The translations under genes were made by a program, and so were the position numbers. A DNA stretch of 63,164 bases from Acephala macrosclerotiorum (lineage: Eukaryota; Ascomycota; Leotiomycetes; Helotiales; Mollisiaceae), in assembly GCA_014904845.1 (NCBI GenBank), contig MU119501.1, positions 1 through 63,164 of the forward strand, written 5' to 3'. Shown piece after piece: positions 24,581 through 36,275 of the stretch. Below the pieces are notes generated by a model, which was not told the origin of the DNA, did not search any database, and saw nothing but the letters and a program-made list of their open reading frames with translations. Position 1 is the stretch's first letter. Each line of letters opens with the position of its first letter.

Positions 24581-25778
24581 GCGGCATATGCACTATCAGC
24601 CAAGACCGTTAGGGGCATGGGGCATTCTGGGGACTTAACGCAAAGGGATGTTCACAACAAACATCAGAAGCACGCCAGGCATGCGATGAATCCGAGTGGC
24701 TCTCACAACCATGTGGTGTTTCGCTGTCGTTCACCTCTTTGAGGCTCTCTCAAGCCATATTTCAAGTTTCAGATGAGCAGCAGACGGTTGGTGCTCGGAG
24801 ACGCTCCATATTATTTCCAACCTAAAAGTTTTTCTCCTTCCGCTCTGCTTCGCAGAAGACATTGCCTCTCCTCCAATCCTGTTTTGCATAGCAAAATATC
24901 TTTCCCAACATCCAGAACGCGCCACCACACCCTCAGAAGATTTCGATGACAGGGGTGCAGGCAAACCCCTCTTCTGTACCACCCAACGAGCAGCATTTAT
25001 ATTCTCCGAAATATCTTCACCGACTCACTCGTCTTATCACTTCCCCAGTCTTCACCCTTGTATTGGAGGATCATTCTGAGCTATCAATCTGGCATTTTGA
25101 ATATCTGCGGGATTATTGGGTATGCATCTCTTCAAAATCGGTCGTGATTGAGGCACACTTCGATCTTCTTGCATGTGAATTATGCAAGCTTATATCTTCG
25201 CGAAATGTTGAGAGATAAGCCACTATTTTCACTCCTCGAGAAGGGTGTCGTCGATGGGAATGTGGGGCGCCATCAAATGCCGTCAGACCAATAAAGACCG
25301 TTCCATTGTTTGTTCAATATCCGTTATGTCTTACTCTATGCGCCTCGATCAAAGCTCAGACCTGATTGTGTCCTTGACAGTTGCATGAGAATTCATTCGC
25401 AGCCACCTCCACGGTTTTGATATGAATTTTGCGGTGTTGATCGTCGCCATTAGGTGGCGGAAGCCGTTGCAAACTCTCCGAGGGGGGCTTTTTAGCATGC
25501 ATGTCTTGGGAGCTTATCCTCCTCACCGTGTTTCATTGGAAGTTTCCATTTATGAGATGAGTTCTGTAGCTACATTAGTTGATCTACACCGCTGCCGTCA
25601 GCTCGGGATGTGGAAAGTTTGCCATCCCACGCTTTCGTATTTGATATCTGGGTCACCCCCTTTGACTCCAGTGTTCATCTTCTTCTGTGCTGTCTTATTT
25701 CTTGTTTGCGTTTTGAGCCGTTGCACCGTTGCACCGTTCAGAGCTTCCTTCGTTCGCGTTGCCTTCAAACATCTGGAG
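24581..25778. other. Upstream region of the sugar transporter
   Basis: No gene recognised. Short frames at 24946-25218 (+) and 24731-24982 (-) overlap and look accidental. An open frame from 25422 runs into the transporter but lacks family similarity before ATG 25779. Confidence 0.5.
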
Positions 25779-27499
25779 ATGGGATATGATGTGAAGTACG
25801 ACGAGACCACACCTCTCATCAAAGAGATCGACATCCAGTCAGAGTATTCTGCTCTTCACACAGAATTCGAGCATCATTTGGGAGTATGGCAAGCTGTCGA
25901 TGTCTATCGACCTGCTGTTTTTTGGTGCATTATCGCTACCTTGACAGTGGTGTTGAATGGCTTTGACAATGCTTTGATTGGAAGTCTCATCAGCGTCGAG
26001 TCATTCGCACAACAGTTCGGGAAGCCTTACGGTGATATATACGTTATTAGTGCTGCGTGGCTAGGAGCATTTAACTATGGTAGGTGGAAGGAATGGACCG
26101 AGTTACAAAGTTACTGACACTTTTCAGCTGCTATGCTTGGTGGTGCTACAGGTTCTCTTGGTGCTGGTATCTTGTACGATTCTCTAGGACCGAAGAGGAC
26201 ACTTGGATTGTGCATCCTTGGCTCGATTGGTGCAATCTTCCTGCAGTTTCTGAGTTCAACTCCTGCGGCACTCTTCTTGGGTCTGGTACGTAACCCACTT
26301 TGAAACGGCTTTTCATCCTTCTGACCGATTTTAGCTCGCGAATGGTATCCTCGTTGGGTTCTTCCCTGTCATCGCCTCAGCTTACATTGGAGAAATATGT
26401 CCAGTGGTGCTTCGTGGAATTATGGGCTCAATGGTCAATCTAGGATTTGTGGTTGGACGTAAGTGGATACCACTTTCTCGTGACCTCGCTAACTCTAACA
26501 GAACTCTTCGCCGCTGGACTTCTTAAGGCTGCAGAAAATATGGAATCATCGCGGGCATACAAGATGCCACTTGCATCTCAATGGATTCTTCCTCTCATTC
26601 TTCTGCTCTTCTTGCCTCTCATGCCAGAATCGCCATGGTGGCTGGTACGAAAAGGAAGGACACAAAAAGCCAAAAAAGCACTAGACAAGCTCTCGACCAC
26701 AGCAGTGAACACCACCTACGCCCTCGCCAACATCGAAGAGACTCTTTCCCACGAGCAAAACTCTGGAGAGAAAGTCAACATTATAGATTGCTTCAAAGGA
26801 ACGAATCTTCGACGTTTGATCATCGCGATCATGGCGTATCAGCTCCAGCCCCTCACTGGAAACGTGTTCTTCATCACTTACTCAGTCTACTTCTTTACGA
26901 ACGCAGGACTCTGTATATCAGACGCCTTCTCACTGAAGCTTTGGCTGACTATTGCTGGATTCGTCGCGACACTTCTCGCTTGGCCAGTCATGTCATGGAC
27001 AGGACGAAGACCAATTCTCATCGCTGGAACCGCGGCTCTCACTCTGACGATGCTCCTCATCGGCGTCCTCGATCTCGAAGTAATCCGCATCTCATCATCC
27101 GTCTACGCCCAATCAATGCTCATGGCCTTCGCAACTATAGTCTACGATCTTTCAACTGGTCCTCTCTGCTTCGTCATCCTCTGCGAGATTCCGGCACCGA
27201 GAGTGCGCGGTATCACGATCGCGATCGCTAGTGTCTTGACTTCCCTCTCTTCAGTCATCATCACGGTCTTGATTCCGTATGGTTTGAATATCGATGAGTT
27301 GAATTGGGGGGGCAAAGTGGGCTTCGTGTTCATGGTTCTGGGTGCGATGTGCGCAGCGTGGTGCTTTTTCTGTTTGCCGGAGAGTAAGGGGAGGACGTTT
27401 GAGGAGTTGGATGTCCTGTTTGAGAGGGAGGTGCCGAGTCGGAAGTTTGAGGATTATGATGTTTTGGAAGGGGAAGATGAGAGTGTTATTATGTTTTAA
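25779..27499 (+). CDS. MFS sugar transporter, alpha-glucoside permease type
   Basis: Intact 526-residue plasma-membrane sugar:proton symporter. Exons 25779-26079, 26128-26285, 26335-26458 and 26502-27499; the three introns are 43-49 bp with clean GT...AG ends and restore the frame. Start chosen at MGYDVKYDETTPLI because the sequence before it is not family-like. Visible: first membrane segment with NGFDNALIGS, the conserved RGIMGSMVNLGFVVGQ region, PESPWWLVRKGR (about residue 235, typical of maltose/alpha-glucoside permeases), YSVYFFTNAGL, GRRPI, and PESKGRTFEELD (about residue 487). The acidic tail (EGEDESVIMF) is cytosolic. Length is normal for the family. Substrate is inferred from these motifs, not shown. 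No damage seen although both sides are repeat-rich. Confidence 0.93.
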
Positions 27500-27956
27500 T
27501 GTGAGATGAGTTTCATGATTGGCCGGTTTTCTGGTGTAAATTTTGGTTTTAGACGGGAGCGTACATTTGGCATTGTATTTGATGGCTTTGGTGGAAGCGA
27601 TTTTTGGTGTAAATTCATAGAACTGAGAGGTGATGGAATACGAATGAAGAAGTATATCATAATTCGTTCCTTTAAATAACCTTACAGGTTTCTTAATTAT
27701 TCTCGACCGCGAATCTTCTGTGCAACCTCTTTAGGCAGTCAATCACTATAACTTCAGCACGCCAGGCCAGTGTGCCCTATAAATCCAGGCTTCAATCACT
27801 AATCGTTCGGGAAGCTCAACGGAAAAACGAAACGCTGGTCCCCAACTTCATCTCCGAAAACTTCCAACCTCTTCACACCCTCACACGACCACAATCATTT
27901 AAATCACTCTAATACCCCCCGAAAGGTTGAAAACCCAACCTTATCGCAACACGGAA
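27500..27956. other. Intergenic between transporter and Zn2Cys6 fragment
   Basis: Contains the transporter 3' region and then sequence of normal composition without a recognisable gene. Pyrimidine/A-rich sequence just before 27957 fits a fungal 5' leader. Confidence 0.4.
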
Positions 27957-28050
27957 ATGAAACTAAAACTAAAAACCAACAACAACACAGACCTCGTCTG
28001 CGACGCGTGTCGTCATCCGAAAACACGATGCAGTCCTACGGTAGCATCGA
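27957..28050 (+). pseudogene. Start of a Zn2Cys6 regulator, cut off
   Basis: ATG 27957 opens MKLKLKTNNN followed by VCDACRHPKTRCSPT, which holds the first three ligands of a binuclear zinc cluster (Cx2Cx6C). The frame then reaches GTAGCATCG and, within about 20 bases, AT-rich sequence with no partner half of the motif. Either an intron starts at the GTAGCA and the rest was displaced, or the gene was truncated by the repeat that follows. The sequence at 29221-29530 has a leucine-rich frame (RIEVLEGLLKQ) that could be a distant continuation, but this is weak. Confidence 0.6.
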
Positions 28051-28319
28051 GTCTATAAACATCACTTTTTATCGATAATTATTAACAACTAGTTAATAAA
28101 AATGGAAATAATCCTATAAATAGGTTTTGTAAATTATTAAAATATAGAGTAAAAATTAATATTTATTAAAATTATATTAATAAATAGAAATTTATTTAAA
28201 ATTTCGAAAAATTAATAAATATATATTAATTAAAAGTCGATAATTAAATTAATGCAAAAAACTTTCATTTTCAATTTTACGATTTATTTTTACTTTCTCA
28301 TACACACATGCTCTCTCAC
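28051..28319. other. Short AT-rich tract
   Basis: About 200 bp of A/T-dominated sequence separates the regulator fragment from the microsatellites. Nothing else is visible. Confidence 0.6.
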
Positions 28320-28481
28320 TCACACACACACACACACACACATACACACACTCTCTCTTTTTCTTTCACTTTTTCTCTCTCTTTCTCTCTCACTCTCTCA
28401 CTCTCTCTCTCTCTTACTTTCTCTCACACTCTCTCTTTCTCTCACACACTCTCTCTCACTCTCTCACTCTTTCTCTCTCTC
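28320..28481 (+). repeat. (CA)n then (CT)n microsatellite
   Basis: CA dinucleotides from 28320 to about 28351 pass directly into a CT/CTTT-rich run to 28481. Open frames over it are pure low-complexity (H/T or L/S) and are not genes. Confidence 0.95.
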
Positions 28482-28684
28482 GGAAAGCAGAAGTTGGTGA
28501 GGTGAGACTTTGGGGAGAGCGCTCGGGCATAGCACTAACGCGTCTATTATTGGTTAACGAGGAGGTTTGTTTATATAGCCTGTGCTGTCTTTTACTTTTG
28601 TAACGTGGCTTTTTCCCTTAGGTTTTCATTCATTCATTTATTATTTATTTATCAATCAAATGCACTTTTATCAATTGCATTCTT

Positions 28685-28789
28685 CGGACTGGACTGGACT
28701 CTTTGGACTCTCTGGATTGGACTAGAAGACTGGACTGGATGGACTGGGCTGGATGGACTAGATTAGATGGACTGGACTGGATTGGACTC
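28685..28789 (+). repeat. GGACT pentanucleotide minisatellite
   Basis: Many copies of GGACT and variants (GGATT, GGGCT, AGACT), often in the order GGACTGGACT, over about 105 bp. Confidence 0.85.
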
Positions 28790-28856
28790 ATCAATCAGAA
28801 AGTAAGCGTTGCTCATTTTTAAAGACTTTTTTTAACTTTAAAGTTTAGATTTCAAA

Positions 28857-28892
28857 ACGAGCGAGCGAGCGAACGAATAAACGAACGACCGA
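28857..28892 (+). repeat. GCGA/ACGA tetranucleotide repeat
   Basis: ACGAGCGAGCGAGCGAACGA followed by variants AATA, ACGA and ACGACCGA. Third simple-sequence array within 600 bp. Confidence 0.85.
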
Positions 28893-30147
28893 TTCGAAGT
28901 GTTTTATAATCGAGAATATGCAGGCATATATGCGAAAGCTGGATTTGGGAATAGTAGCATATTTGGGTGTTGGCAAATAAGTAAGGAAATGGGGGCATTC
29001 TAGAATAGATCAGTTGATAAATATCGAATAGAATAAGCTTCAAAATCTCGATTTTAAGGTGCACAATTTGTTACGGCATTTTAGATTTTTTTGTTAATAT
29101 TTGTCAAGTTTTAGTTTATAATATATCAAAAAGTGGTCGATATATTATAAAGTTTAAGTCTATAATTTATTGATTTAAAGTCAATAAAATTATTGAATAT
29201 TTTTATATGTTTATAAACTCAATATTACCGTAGGGCGGTGATAAGCTGCACCTACAGGCACACACCAACAACCTTCGAGACGTATGCGACGCTATTCTTC
29301 TCACATCCATTTCGCTTAAGAATTCCAGAGATACTTCTGTCTTGACGCATCTAGCGCACACAGAAAGTCGTATCGAGGTCCTCGAAGGCCTGCTCAAGCA
29401 ATCCGATGCATTCAGGGCCCACGGCGTGCATGAACCCACCAATTTCGACCTGGGAGAGTGTAGAATCACCGAACTACTCACAACAGCTGGACAGAAGACA
29501 CTTCAGACTGGCCACGACTTCGCGTCATGTTAAAACTTCCAGATACCGAGCCATTACGTTTCTGAGGGCTGATGATCGCGAAGATGCCACCTTGACATGC
29601 TTGGTTCTTGAGCCCTCACGGAAGCAGGAGCTATCGGCTGTGATACAATGCGTCAAGAATTTGTAGGACGATAGGGCCCCTGAGCTGCCTGGCTTTTTCG
29701 TCGAATTATCCAGCGCCTTGCTAACCTCTCCTAGGAGCACAGCTGGGCGAACTGCACCAGAATGATGAAGCACACCTGCTTCTTAATCTTGGAGGCTGTC
29801 GTTTCCAAATCCTCTTACTTTCAAACCATCGCCGTATGTTATACATCCGATCTATTTGATTTCTTGCCTGGCTTTCATCTATCGGTTTCCTGTTCGATTT
29901 CCACTCCCTGCACTTTTCTCGTTGTGCGTTATTTTGTGGGTGCTTCTCGTTCCTTCTTGCCTTCTGAATCTGATCGGCCCTTCTGTTCTCGTCATCACCC
30001 CTCACGATTTTGGTTATGATCAGGATGATTCATCACTGTTTATGGAGATATGTCTTTTCGGATTGAATTATGTTGTTAAATGTCCCTCTCTCACGCACAC
30101 ATACACGTCGTTACCCCTGAATGGATGTGTCCCTCCATGACACACTC
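28893..30147. other. AT-rich stretch then unrecognised intergenic sequence
   Basis: 28893-29220 is partly AT-rich. 29221-30147 has normal composition; overlapping frames on both strands (29342-29533 +, 29525-29773 -, 29856-30140 +) show no family signature. One, ending near 29530, contains RIEVLEGLLKQSD, a possible short coiled coil. I cannot support a gene. Confidence 0.4.
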
Positions 30148-31547
30148 TCAAAGAGAAGCTCTGGGTGCACCCGAAAGCGTCTGTTCAAAGGCGCTCACAA
30201 CATCGTGTTCATGGAGCCAAGCTGTATTGGAACCTTTCCCAGCCCTAGCTCTCAGTTCTTCGTCTGTCTCCGGTATCCCACTCAAGATCCTCGCTGCCTT
30301 CGCCTTGTTCGCCGCAAGCACCAGGTTGAGCAGTCGATCAGCATGTGGCTTGCGAGTAGCTTCGTATAGCTTCAATGCCTTGCTGATTTCATCTCCACTT
30401 GGTCTGCGTGTCGCTGTTATTGGGAAGACCCAGAGGATAGCCAGGGATAAAGCATATGCGTCGTCGATTGCCAGCGAACCCCCTGTAGCAAATGCTCCGC
30501 CGTGAGCATGTGCAGCATCACCTATCAAGGCCGCACGACCACCGAAGACCCAAGTTGGAAGGCTGGAGGCGCAACCGTAGTTTGGGTAGTAACGAATTGA
30601 GGGAGTGATGTTCGCAAGTGCTTTGACAATGGGGTTCCAGTCCTAGAACAGATCAGCACTTTATCTTCATGTATGCCATTTATGATTTACTCACAGCATA
30701 CTTCTCTTTCAAGAGTTGGACATCCGCTTCTTGATCCCAGAAAACGTCTTTGAATTTTGCGTTTGGGTCTAAGGGATCCGAGTAGATCCCTCCTACGACG
30801 GTGTAGGTGTTCTTTCCTAAGCGGGATGCAAAGAAGTTGGTGTCGGGGCCCCACCAATGTGTCGAGTCTGGTGGGAGATCTGGAATAGAATCGACGAGAG
30901 AAGCATCAAATATGGCTCGGAAAGCCGTCTGTCCGCTCCATTTGAGCTGGAAGTCTGGAGCGAACGCTGTTCTGACTCCCTGAATTTTTGACCGTTAACA
31001 TTGTTCTCCAACATCATGAGGAAGCACGTACAGAGCGGAGGCCATCAGCGCCGATCAAAACATCTGCATTAATAACATTCCCATCCGAAAACTCCAGTTT
31101 TACGCCATTTTGAGCATCTGCTGCTGCAGAGACCAGTTTCTTTCCAAGATGGACAATGTCAGGTGGGATATTTTCAAGCAATGCTTGATGGAGATGAGCT
31201 CGGTGATATCGAGCTGTATAATGCAAATGCTCCGAAACATTTTCATGAACATCTTGGCCGATCACCTCATTTGTTTTCCAGTGTCGGTAGATCATGGGTA
31301 TCTTTGATGGGCCACGAAATGCTACCTCGTCCTCGATGACATTGTCAAGTCCTAATCTCTCTAAAGTGCGGAGGCCGTTGGGGCCAAGAGCTATACTTGC
31401 ACCGATTTCCTTCAACTCAGACGCTTTCTCGTACAGAATAACATTTATATTGGGATGCTTCCGAAGTGCGATCGCTGCTGTGAGACCTGCGATGCCGGCG
31501 CCGACGATGGCCACTTGTAGAGTGAGCAACTCCGATTTGCTAGCCAT
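30148..31547 (-). CDS. FAD-dependent monooxygenase, salicylate-hydroxylase-like
   Basis: Intact 431-residue class A flavoprotein monooxygenase. Exons (minus) 31032-31547, 30695-30979 and 30148-30642; introns of 52 bp each with GTACGT...CAG and GTGAGT...TAG. ATG 31547 (MASKSELLTLQVAIVGAGIAG) is the first ATG in frame. Rossmann motif VGAGIAGL near residue 16, acidic end of strand 2 in LYEKASEL, the FAD/NADPH motif IGADGLRS near residue 165, and the second FAD motif GDAAHAHGG at about residue 308, where related enzymes often have GDAAHA followed by TTPHQG. Such enzymes hydroxylate aromatic acids with NAD(P)H and oxygen in the cytosol. Divergent from the transporter at 32161, which suggests co-regulation. 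A TATATA lies at about 31634-31640 (minus). Confidence 0.93.
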
Positions 31548-32160
31548 GATCAAGGGAAGAGACTTCAAATATAACAGAAAGATAGACGGGCGACTTGAGG
31601 GGAAGTTGTATGAAGGTAAGTAAGTGGCAAGGGTATATATTTCCGATTAGGTCTTTGCTAGTGATTGGCGATTGATCGCTTCTGGGCCCATTCTCAGCTT
31701 CCATGGCTGCAAAATAGATCTACTGTGTCGCTCCATGGTACTGTGAATTGCAGCTTTCCGTGCAGGAAAACCGAGCTTGGTGTAGTAATCAAGCATGGCA
31801 TGCATGGCGAAGCATTCGAAGAAAGCACGCAACTTATCACATGACCAGATCCCCTCATCGGATAGTGATTCGACTGGATTGATACCCTTCTCGACACGGA
31901 AGTATTTCCCAAATGGGTAGACCTCAAAAGTGGACCTTGTTCGAAGCCTCAAAGGTGAGCAGTCAAGTTCCCGATGCTGGGCCGAACCCCGATGGCAATG
32001 GGGTGGATACTAATTGCGTGACCATTCACCTTCTCGATTAGTTCAGATTTGGTGATTACTCCTCGCTGCTCTTGGCATTCTTGTTTTTATCAAGTACTTA
32101 TGGCGCTCTGAGACAAGTATCTCTGTCATCGAGCAGTACATCCTACCCGCATCGCTTTCA
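31548..32160. promoter_or_regulatory. Bidirectional promoter region, monooxygenase / transporter
   Basis: 613 bp between two divergent intact genes. It contains a TATATA about 90 bp upstream of the monooxygenase start. A minus-strand open frame (31647-31952, about 100 codons, no ATG at its head) reads like protein (FFECFAMHAMLDYYTKLG) but I do not recognise it; it could be an unlisted small gene. Confidence 0.5.
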
Positions 32161-34173
32161 ATGTCTTCCAGATCAGACATTGGGACAGATTCGTCTGGTG
32201 ACAAAGGCATTGGAAAGGACGAGTCGAAGTCTCCGGCTTCTGCTTCTGTTACTTCCGTTCCTGCAGTGCAAGTGCCAAAGGTTCCTACCCAATATGCCGA
32301 CGAATCATACAAGCTCTTCTCTCAGATCCAAGTTGACGATCCGACGACCGAGGAAGCAAGAAACATTCGGAACAAATGCATTAAGTGGATATTACCATTC
32401 ATTTGTATTGGGTACCATGTAATGTACGTGGATAAACAGACAGTAAGTCGAACTACCTTCAAGAGACAAAGCATTTCGCTGATGGCTTCAAGTTGGGGAG
32501 TTCGGCAATTTTGGGCATACTTAAAGACGCAAAACTCAACAGTAACCAGTATAATTGGCTATCGGTGAGTTGAGTTCGCCACAAAATTGCAGATATGAAA
32601 CTTATAAGTCTCAGAGTATCTTCTACCTGGGCTATCTTTTGGCAGAATGGCCGCAAAACTGGGCTCTTCAGCGATTCCCTGTTGGGAAATGGCTAGCATT
32701 GAATCTCACGATCTGGTAAGTTTCCACGAAAGATAGCTGCATCGTATCATTGACTATTCAAGGTCCGGCTTTCTGTACCTTCATGCCGCTTGCCACGACT
32801 TTGCAGGGCTTTTTGTTATCCGATTTCTTCTAGGCATCGCAGAGGCTTGCGTAGTTCCGTCATTCCTCTTGATTCTTTCCATGTTCTTCACGTATGATGA
32901 ACAGGCGGTGCTCATGCCATGCATGTGGGCCATTGGAAATTCAAGTCCGATCACGTCAGGCCTTCTCTCGTACGGTGTCTTGTTCATCAAGACGGGATCG
33001 TTCGCTCCCTGGAAATGGTTTATGAGTATGTATTATTTTCGCACAAAGGTACCAACGCTAACCTGATGTAGTCATTACTGCAACCTTGACATTAGCACTT
33101 GCTGCTGCGGTTTACTTTTGGTTCCCAGATAGTCCTTTGTCAGCCCATTTCTTGACCCCGAAAGAGCGTGCCCAGGCAATTCTTCGAATCAAGGGGAACC
33201 ATTCGGGTATTGAGCAAAAGAGATTCAAGAAACACCAGTATGCTCTAGAACATTGAGAAGAGGAAGAAAACTGACAAGGGTCTAGATTCATCGAAGCGTT
33301 AAAAGACCCCAAGACTTGGATGTTTTTTCTTCACGCCTGGTCTCAAGAGATGGCAAATGGCCTTACCAATCAGTATTCACTGATTATTAATTCCTTCGGC
33401 TTCACAGTCTTGCAGACGACTCTTTTGGGATGTGTGAATGGGATCACTGCACTGGTATCTCTTGGCGTTGCAGCTTGGTTCTTGGCCTATACAAAGGTCC
33501 GTATCTCTCAGCCTGCTCTGCATCCGTCATGTTGACTTCGTCCAGAATACAAGAGGCTGGCTATCGTCTACATCGTATATTCTACCCACGATCTCCTCAA
33601 TCTTGCTCTTGAGTATGTCAAGAATACCCTCTCTTTAGCAAAAGTTGACTTCATTTAGCTCTTCCATGGTCGAACAGGTGGGGCTTGATCACTGCGATTT
33701 GGATCAGAGCACCCGGTGGTATCCCATATGCTGTTGTGATGATTTGGGCGGCAAACTGTTCGGCGGGTCACACGAAGAAGACGACGGTCATTGCGCTTTA
33801 TCACGTTGGATACGGCCTTGGAAACATTTTATCCCCGCAGCTCTTCCAACCACAATATAAGGTAAGTTCCTGCCTGGAATTAAAATTCATTCCCAACATT
33901 GCTCATATTTGCTAGCCACGCTACTACGTGACATGGGGAGTCATCCTTGGAGTTGCAAATGTGTTCCCAGCACTTTTGGTACTCTATACTCGTTACTACC
34001 TCAACAAAGAGAACAAACGCCGCGATGCTCTGGTTGCTTCTGGGAAAGATATTCAAGGGACGGGAGTCGTCGAGTCATCGGATGGTGAAGGACATTTCGT
34101 TGACCATGTGGTCGATAATAATCAGCTTGATTTGACTGATCGAGAGAATCTGACTTTCCGGTATGTTCTGTGA
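32161..34173 (+). CDS. MFS transporter, allantoate permease (DAL5-like, anion:cation symporter) family
   Basis: Intact 542-residue transporter in nine exons: 32161-32442, 32493-32564, 32609-32715, 32763-33025, 33072-33237, 33286-33496, 33546-33612, 33659-33861 and 33916-34173. All eight introns (44-54 bp) have GT...AG ends and keep the frame. Starts MSSRSDIGTDSSGD with a Ser/Pro-rich cytosolic head; first membrane segment WILPFICIGYHVMYVDKQT, then YLGYLLAEWPQNWALQRFPVGKWL and FVIRFLLGIAEACVVPSFLL, both typical of the family. The middle loop holds FLTPKERAQAILRIKGN, and the second half WSNRWGLITAIWI and YGLGNILSPQLF. The tail is hydrophilic and acidic. Relatives import carboxylates, allantoate, nicotinate-type acids; the substrate here is inferred to match the divergent monooxygenase. 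Confidence 0.92.
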
Positions 34174-34581
34174 GGTGAGCACGCTTGGATAAGCTGGCTT
34201 CTCACGGCCCCTTGGCATGGAGATGTTGCAGGGAACTCTTTGAATGAGAATCTGTTGGCTCGCTAAAGCTCACTACTGACTGAAGTAGCAACCAGTAGAA
34301 AGACAGAATAGAACAATAAAAACAGAAGGGAAAAAGAAGTTCATGGCAGGGGACTTTATTGCATGGGTCAGATGATTCATTTAGCGCAAATTCTCTAAAT
34401 TTTTTTTTTTTTTTTTTTTTTGGCTGCGGCAAACGGAATATGCCCTAACGAGAAAACCCGTGGCAATATTCATCGGTGGTTCCTTTAAGATCACAGCCCC
34501 AATGGCTTGAATTGCGGCAATACTGCGATTTACCTAGATGCCAACCAGTGTGAAAAAGAAATCCAGAATACTCTCTGTATA
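34174..34581. other. Intergenic with poly-T tract
   Basis: No gene. 34400-34421 is an uninterrupted run of 22 T, which on the minus strand would be a poly-A tail-like tract; no retroposed gene is recognised beside it. Confidence 0.5.
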
Positions 34582-35640
34582 CTATTTGTTAGAATGCAAC
34601 TCAAATTGAGTCAAGAACAACTTACGAAGAAAGTGTGTTTTTAAACTTGTCTCCCACCCGCAATCACTGAGCGGCGAATAATTCCCACTCCAACCAAAGT
34701 TTCCAATTCCCCGGCTCTCTCTGGGGCTTTTCATGTTGTGCTCGGCTGGACATCTCGGCGGCTGGAAGTGCTGGTAGATACGAAGAAGTGTCCAGAAACT
34801 TCGCGAGATCGATCGAAAGCCCCGAATTTGTCTAGGTTTCACAAATTCTCTCTCTGGGGTGGGCAAACTTGATGCACCACTTTCTACCCGGATTGGTCGA
34901 AAACACGGCAATGGTAGTGTCAAGTACATCGACTATTTTGCCTATACCTGACGGCATCTTGACCGAAGTGGCACTCTCCTTGCTCAGAACTAGATCTTTG
35001 CGCCATGACTTCGGGACCGCAACATCATAAGAATCACATATTCTCATAATCTGTCGCGTATGCGAGTTGACCCCGCTCTCAATGCAGATGGCGACTGTAA
35101 AGAGGTGGACATTTGAGAATACTTCTAGATGCGCTTAAAGCTTTTGTAACAGACATGTTGTATACGCTGGTCATAAAATGAGTGTGTCTGGTGGCTAGCA
35201 TCAGCACCTTCTCGAGGCCCGTAGCCTCGGTCACAACTCGCGACCATCCTATGCTCGATCGGATCAGAAGTGTATCGGCAAAGGGATTGAAGTAAGTTTT
35301 TGGTGGATGATCCCTCATACGACTTCCCTTTCCACTAAACATCAGGTTGAATTTCTTTAGAGCCCTCTCCCTCGAACGTCGACACACATGTAATGGAGCT
35401 GGGATATTGGTTGCGCTATACCATCCTTCTTGGTTTTTGCTGATATTGATAGGAACACATCTTGGTTCGTCGCACGCGTCATCCCATATCTGGTCTTCCA
35501 GCTCTCGAGGCAGCTTTTCGAAGCATGAGAATTCGTGAGGAATACTAGTTGTTGGTGACTGATCCGTACCAAACAGTAATAAAGTCTGGATAACGGTCTC
35601 GCTTTGATTTAGTACAATCAACGACGATTCTACTCCAAGC
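34582..35640 (-). pseudogene. 2EXR-domain protein, truncated and frameshifted
   Basis: The minus frame ending at 35079 contains FSCFEKLPRELEDQIWDDAC, then LHVCRRSRERALKKFNLMF and TYFNPFADTLLI, in the order and spacing of the fungal 2EXR domain (a domain of unknown role, many copies per genome). The frame has no ATG at its head: an ATG near 35651 is in a different frame, and AT-rich sequence begins right there. Downstream, the C-terminal part continues in other frames (34832-35047 and 34582-34929), so at least one intron or frameshift is needed. I judge it a degraded copy cut by the AT-rich tract. Confidence 0.7.
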
Positions 35641-35649
35641 CAGATTGGC

Positions 35650-36275
35650 CATGACGCGATTTAACGTTATCGATACTATCGATATTATAAATATTCTCGG
35701 CTTTTAAAAAAATATATTTTAAACTTTTGTATAAAAAAATAATTAAAAAAAGCTTTTAATTAAATATTTTTATTTGTAATTAAAATATACTAAAAATAAA
35801 AATATTAAAAAAACGAATATTAAATAAATAAAAACAAATAAAAACGAATTTTTAATAAAAATTAAAAATATTAATTTTTTATATTTATTAAAATAATATT
35901 TTTTTTTAAATTTTTTATAATACGTTTTTTTATATAAAACTTAAAAAAGAATTATATAATAATATTTAAAATTATTAAATATAATTTTTTAAAATTGAAA
36001 ATAAATATTAAAATAATATATAAATTTTTTTTTTTAAATATTTTTAATAAAAAAATACGTTTTATATAAAGTTTTACAAAAGAAATATTTTTTTAATGAA
36101 GTTTAAAAATTCGAAAAAAAAAAATTTAATATTAAAAATATTATTAATTAATAATTAAATTAATATAATATAATTCGACTTTGTAATATTATAAAATTGT
36201 AAAACGTGTTTAAACGTTTCGAGAAGAATTATTATTATAATACCAATAGAAAAAAAACAAAAAAGTTTTTAAAAA
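35650..36275. other. AT-rich RIP-type tract
   Basis: About 620 bp of almost pure A/T with occasional CpG, sharply bounded on both sides. No reading frame or repeat partner seen within the window. Confidence 0.7.

Noticed and set aside
25422..25778. N-terminal extension of the sugar transporter from an upstream ATG
   Set aside because: The added ~119 residues show no transporter similarity and would put extra hydrophobic segments before the normal N-terminus; ATG 25779 gives a family-like start and length.
26581..27231. 216-codon + strand frame inside the transporter
   Set aside because: Out-of-frame shadow of exon 4; His/Arg/Ser-rich and without family similarity.
28252..28505. Open frames of 65-82 codons over the microsatellite
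   Set aside because: They translate CA/CT repeats into His/Thr and Leu/Ser runs; low complexity, not genes.
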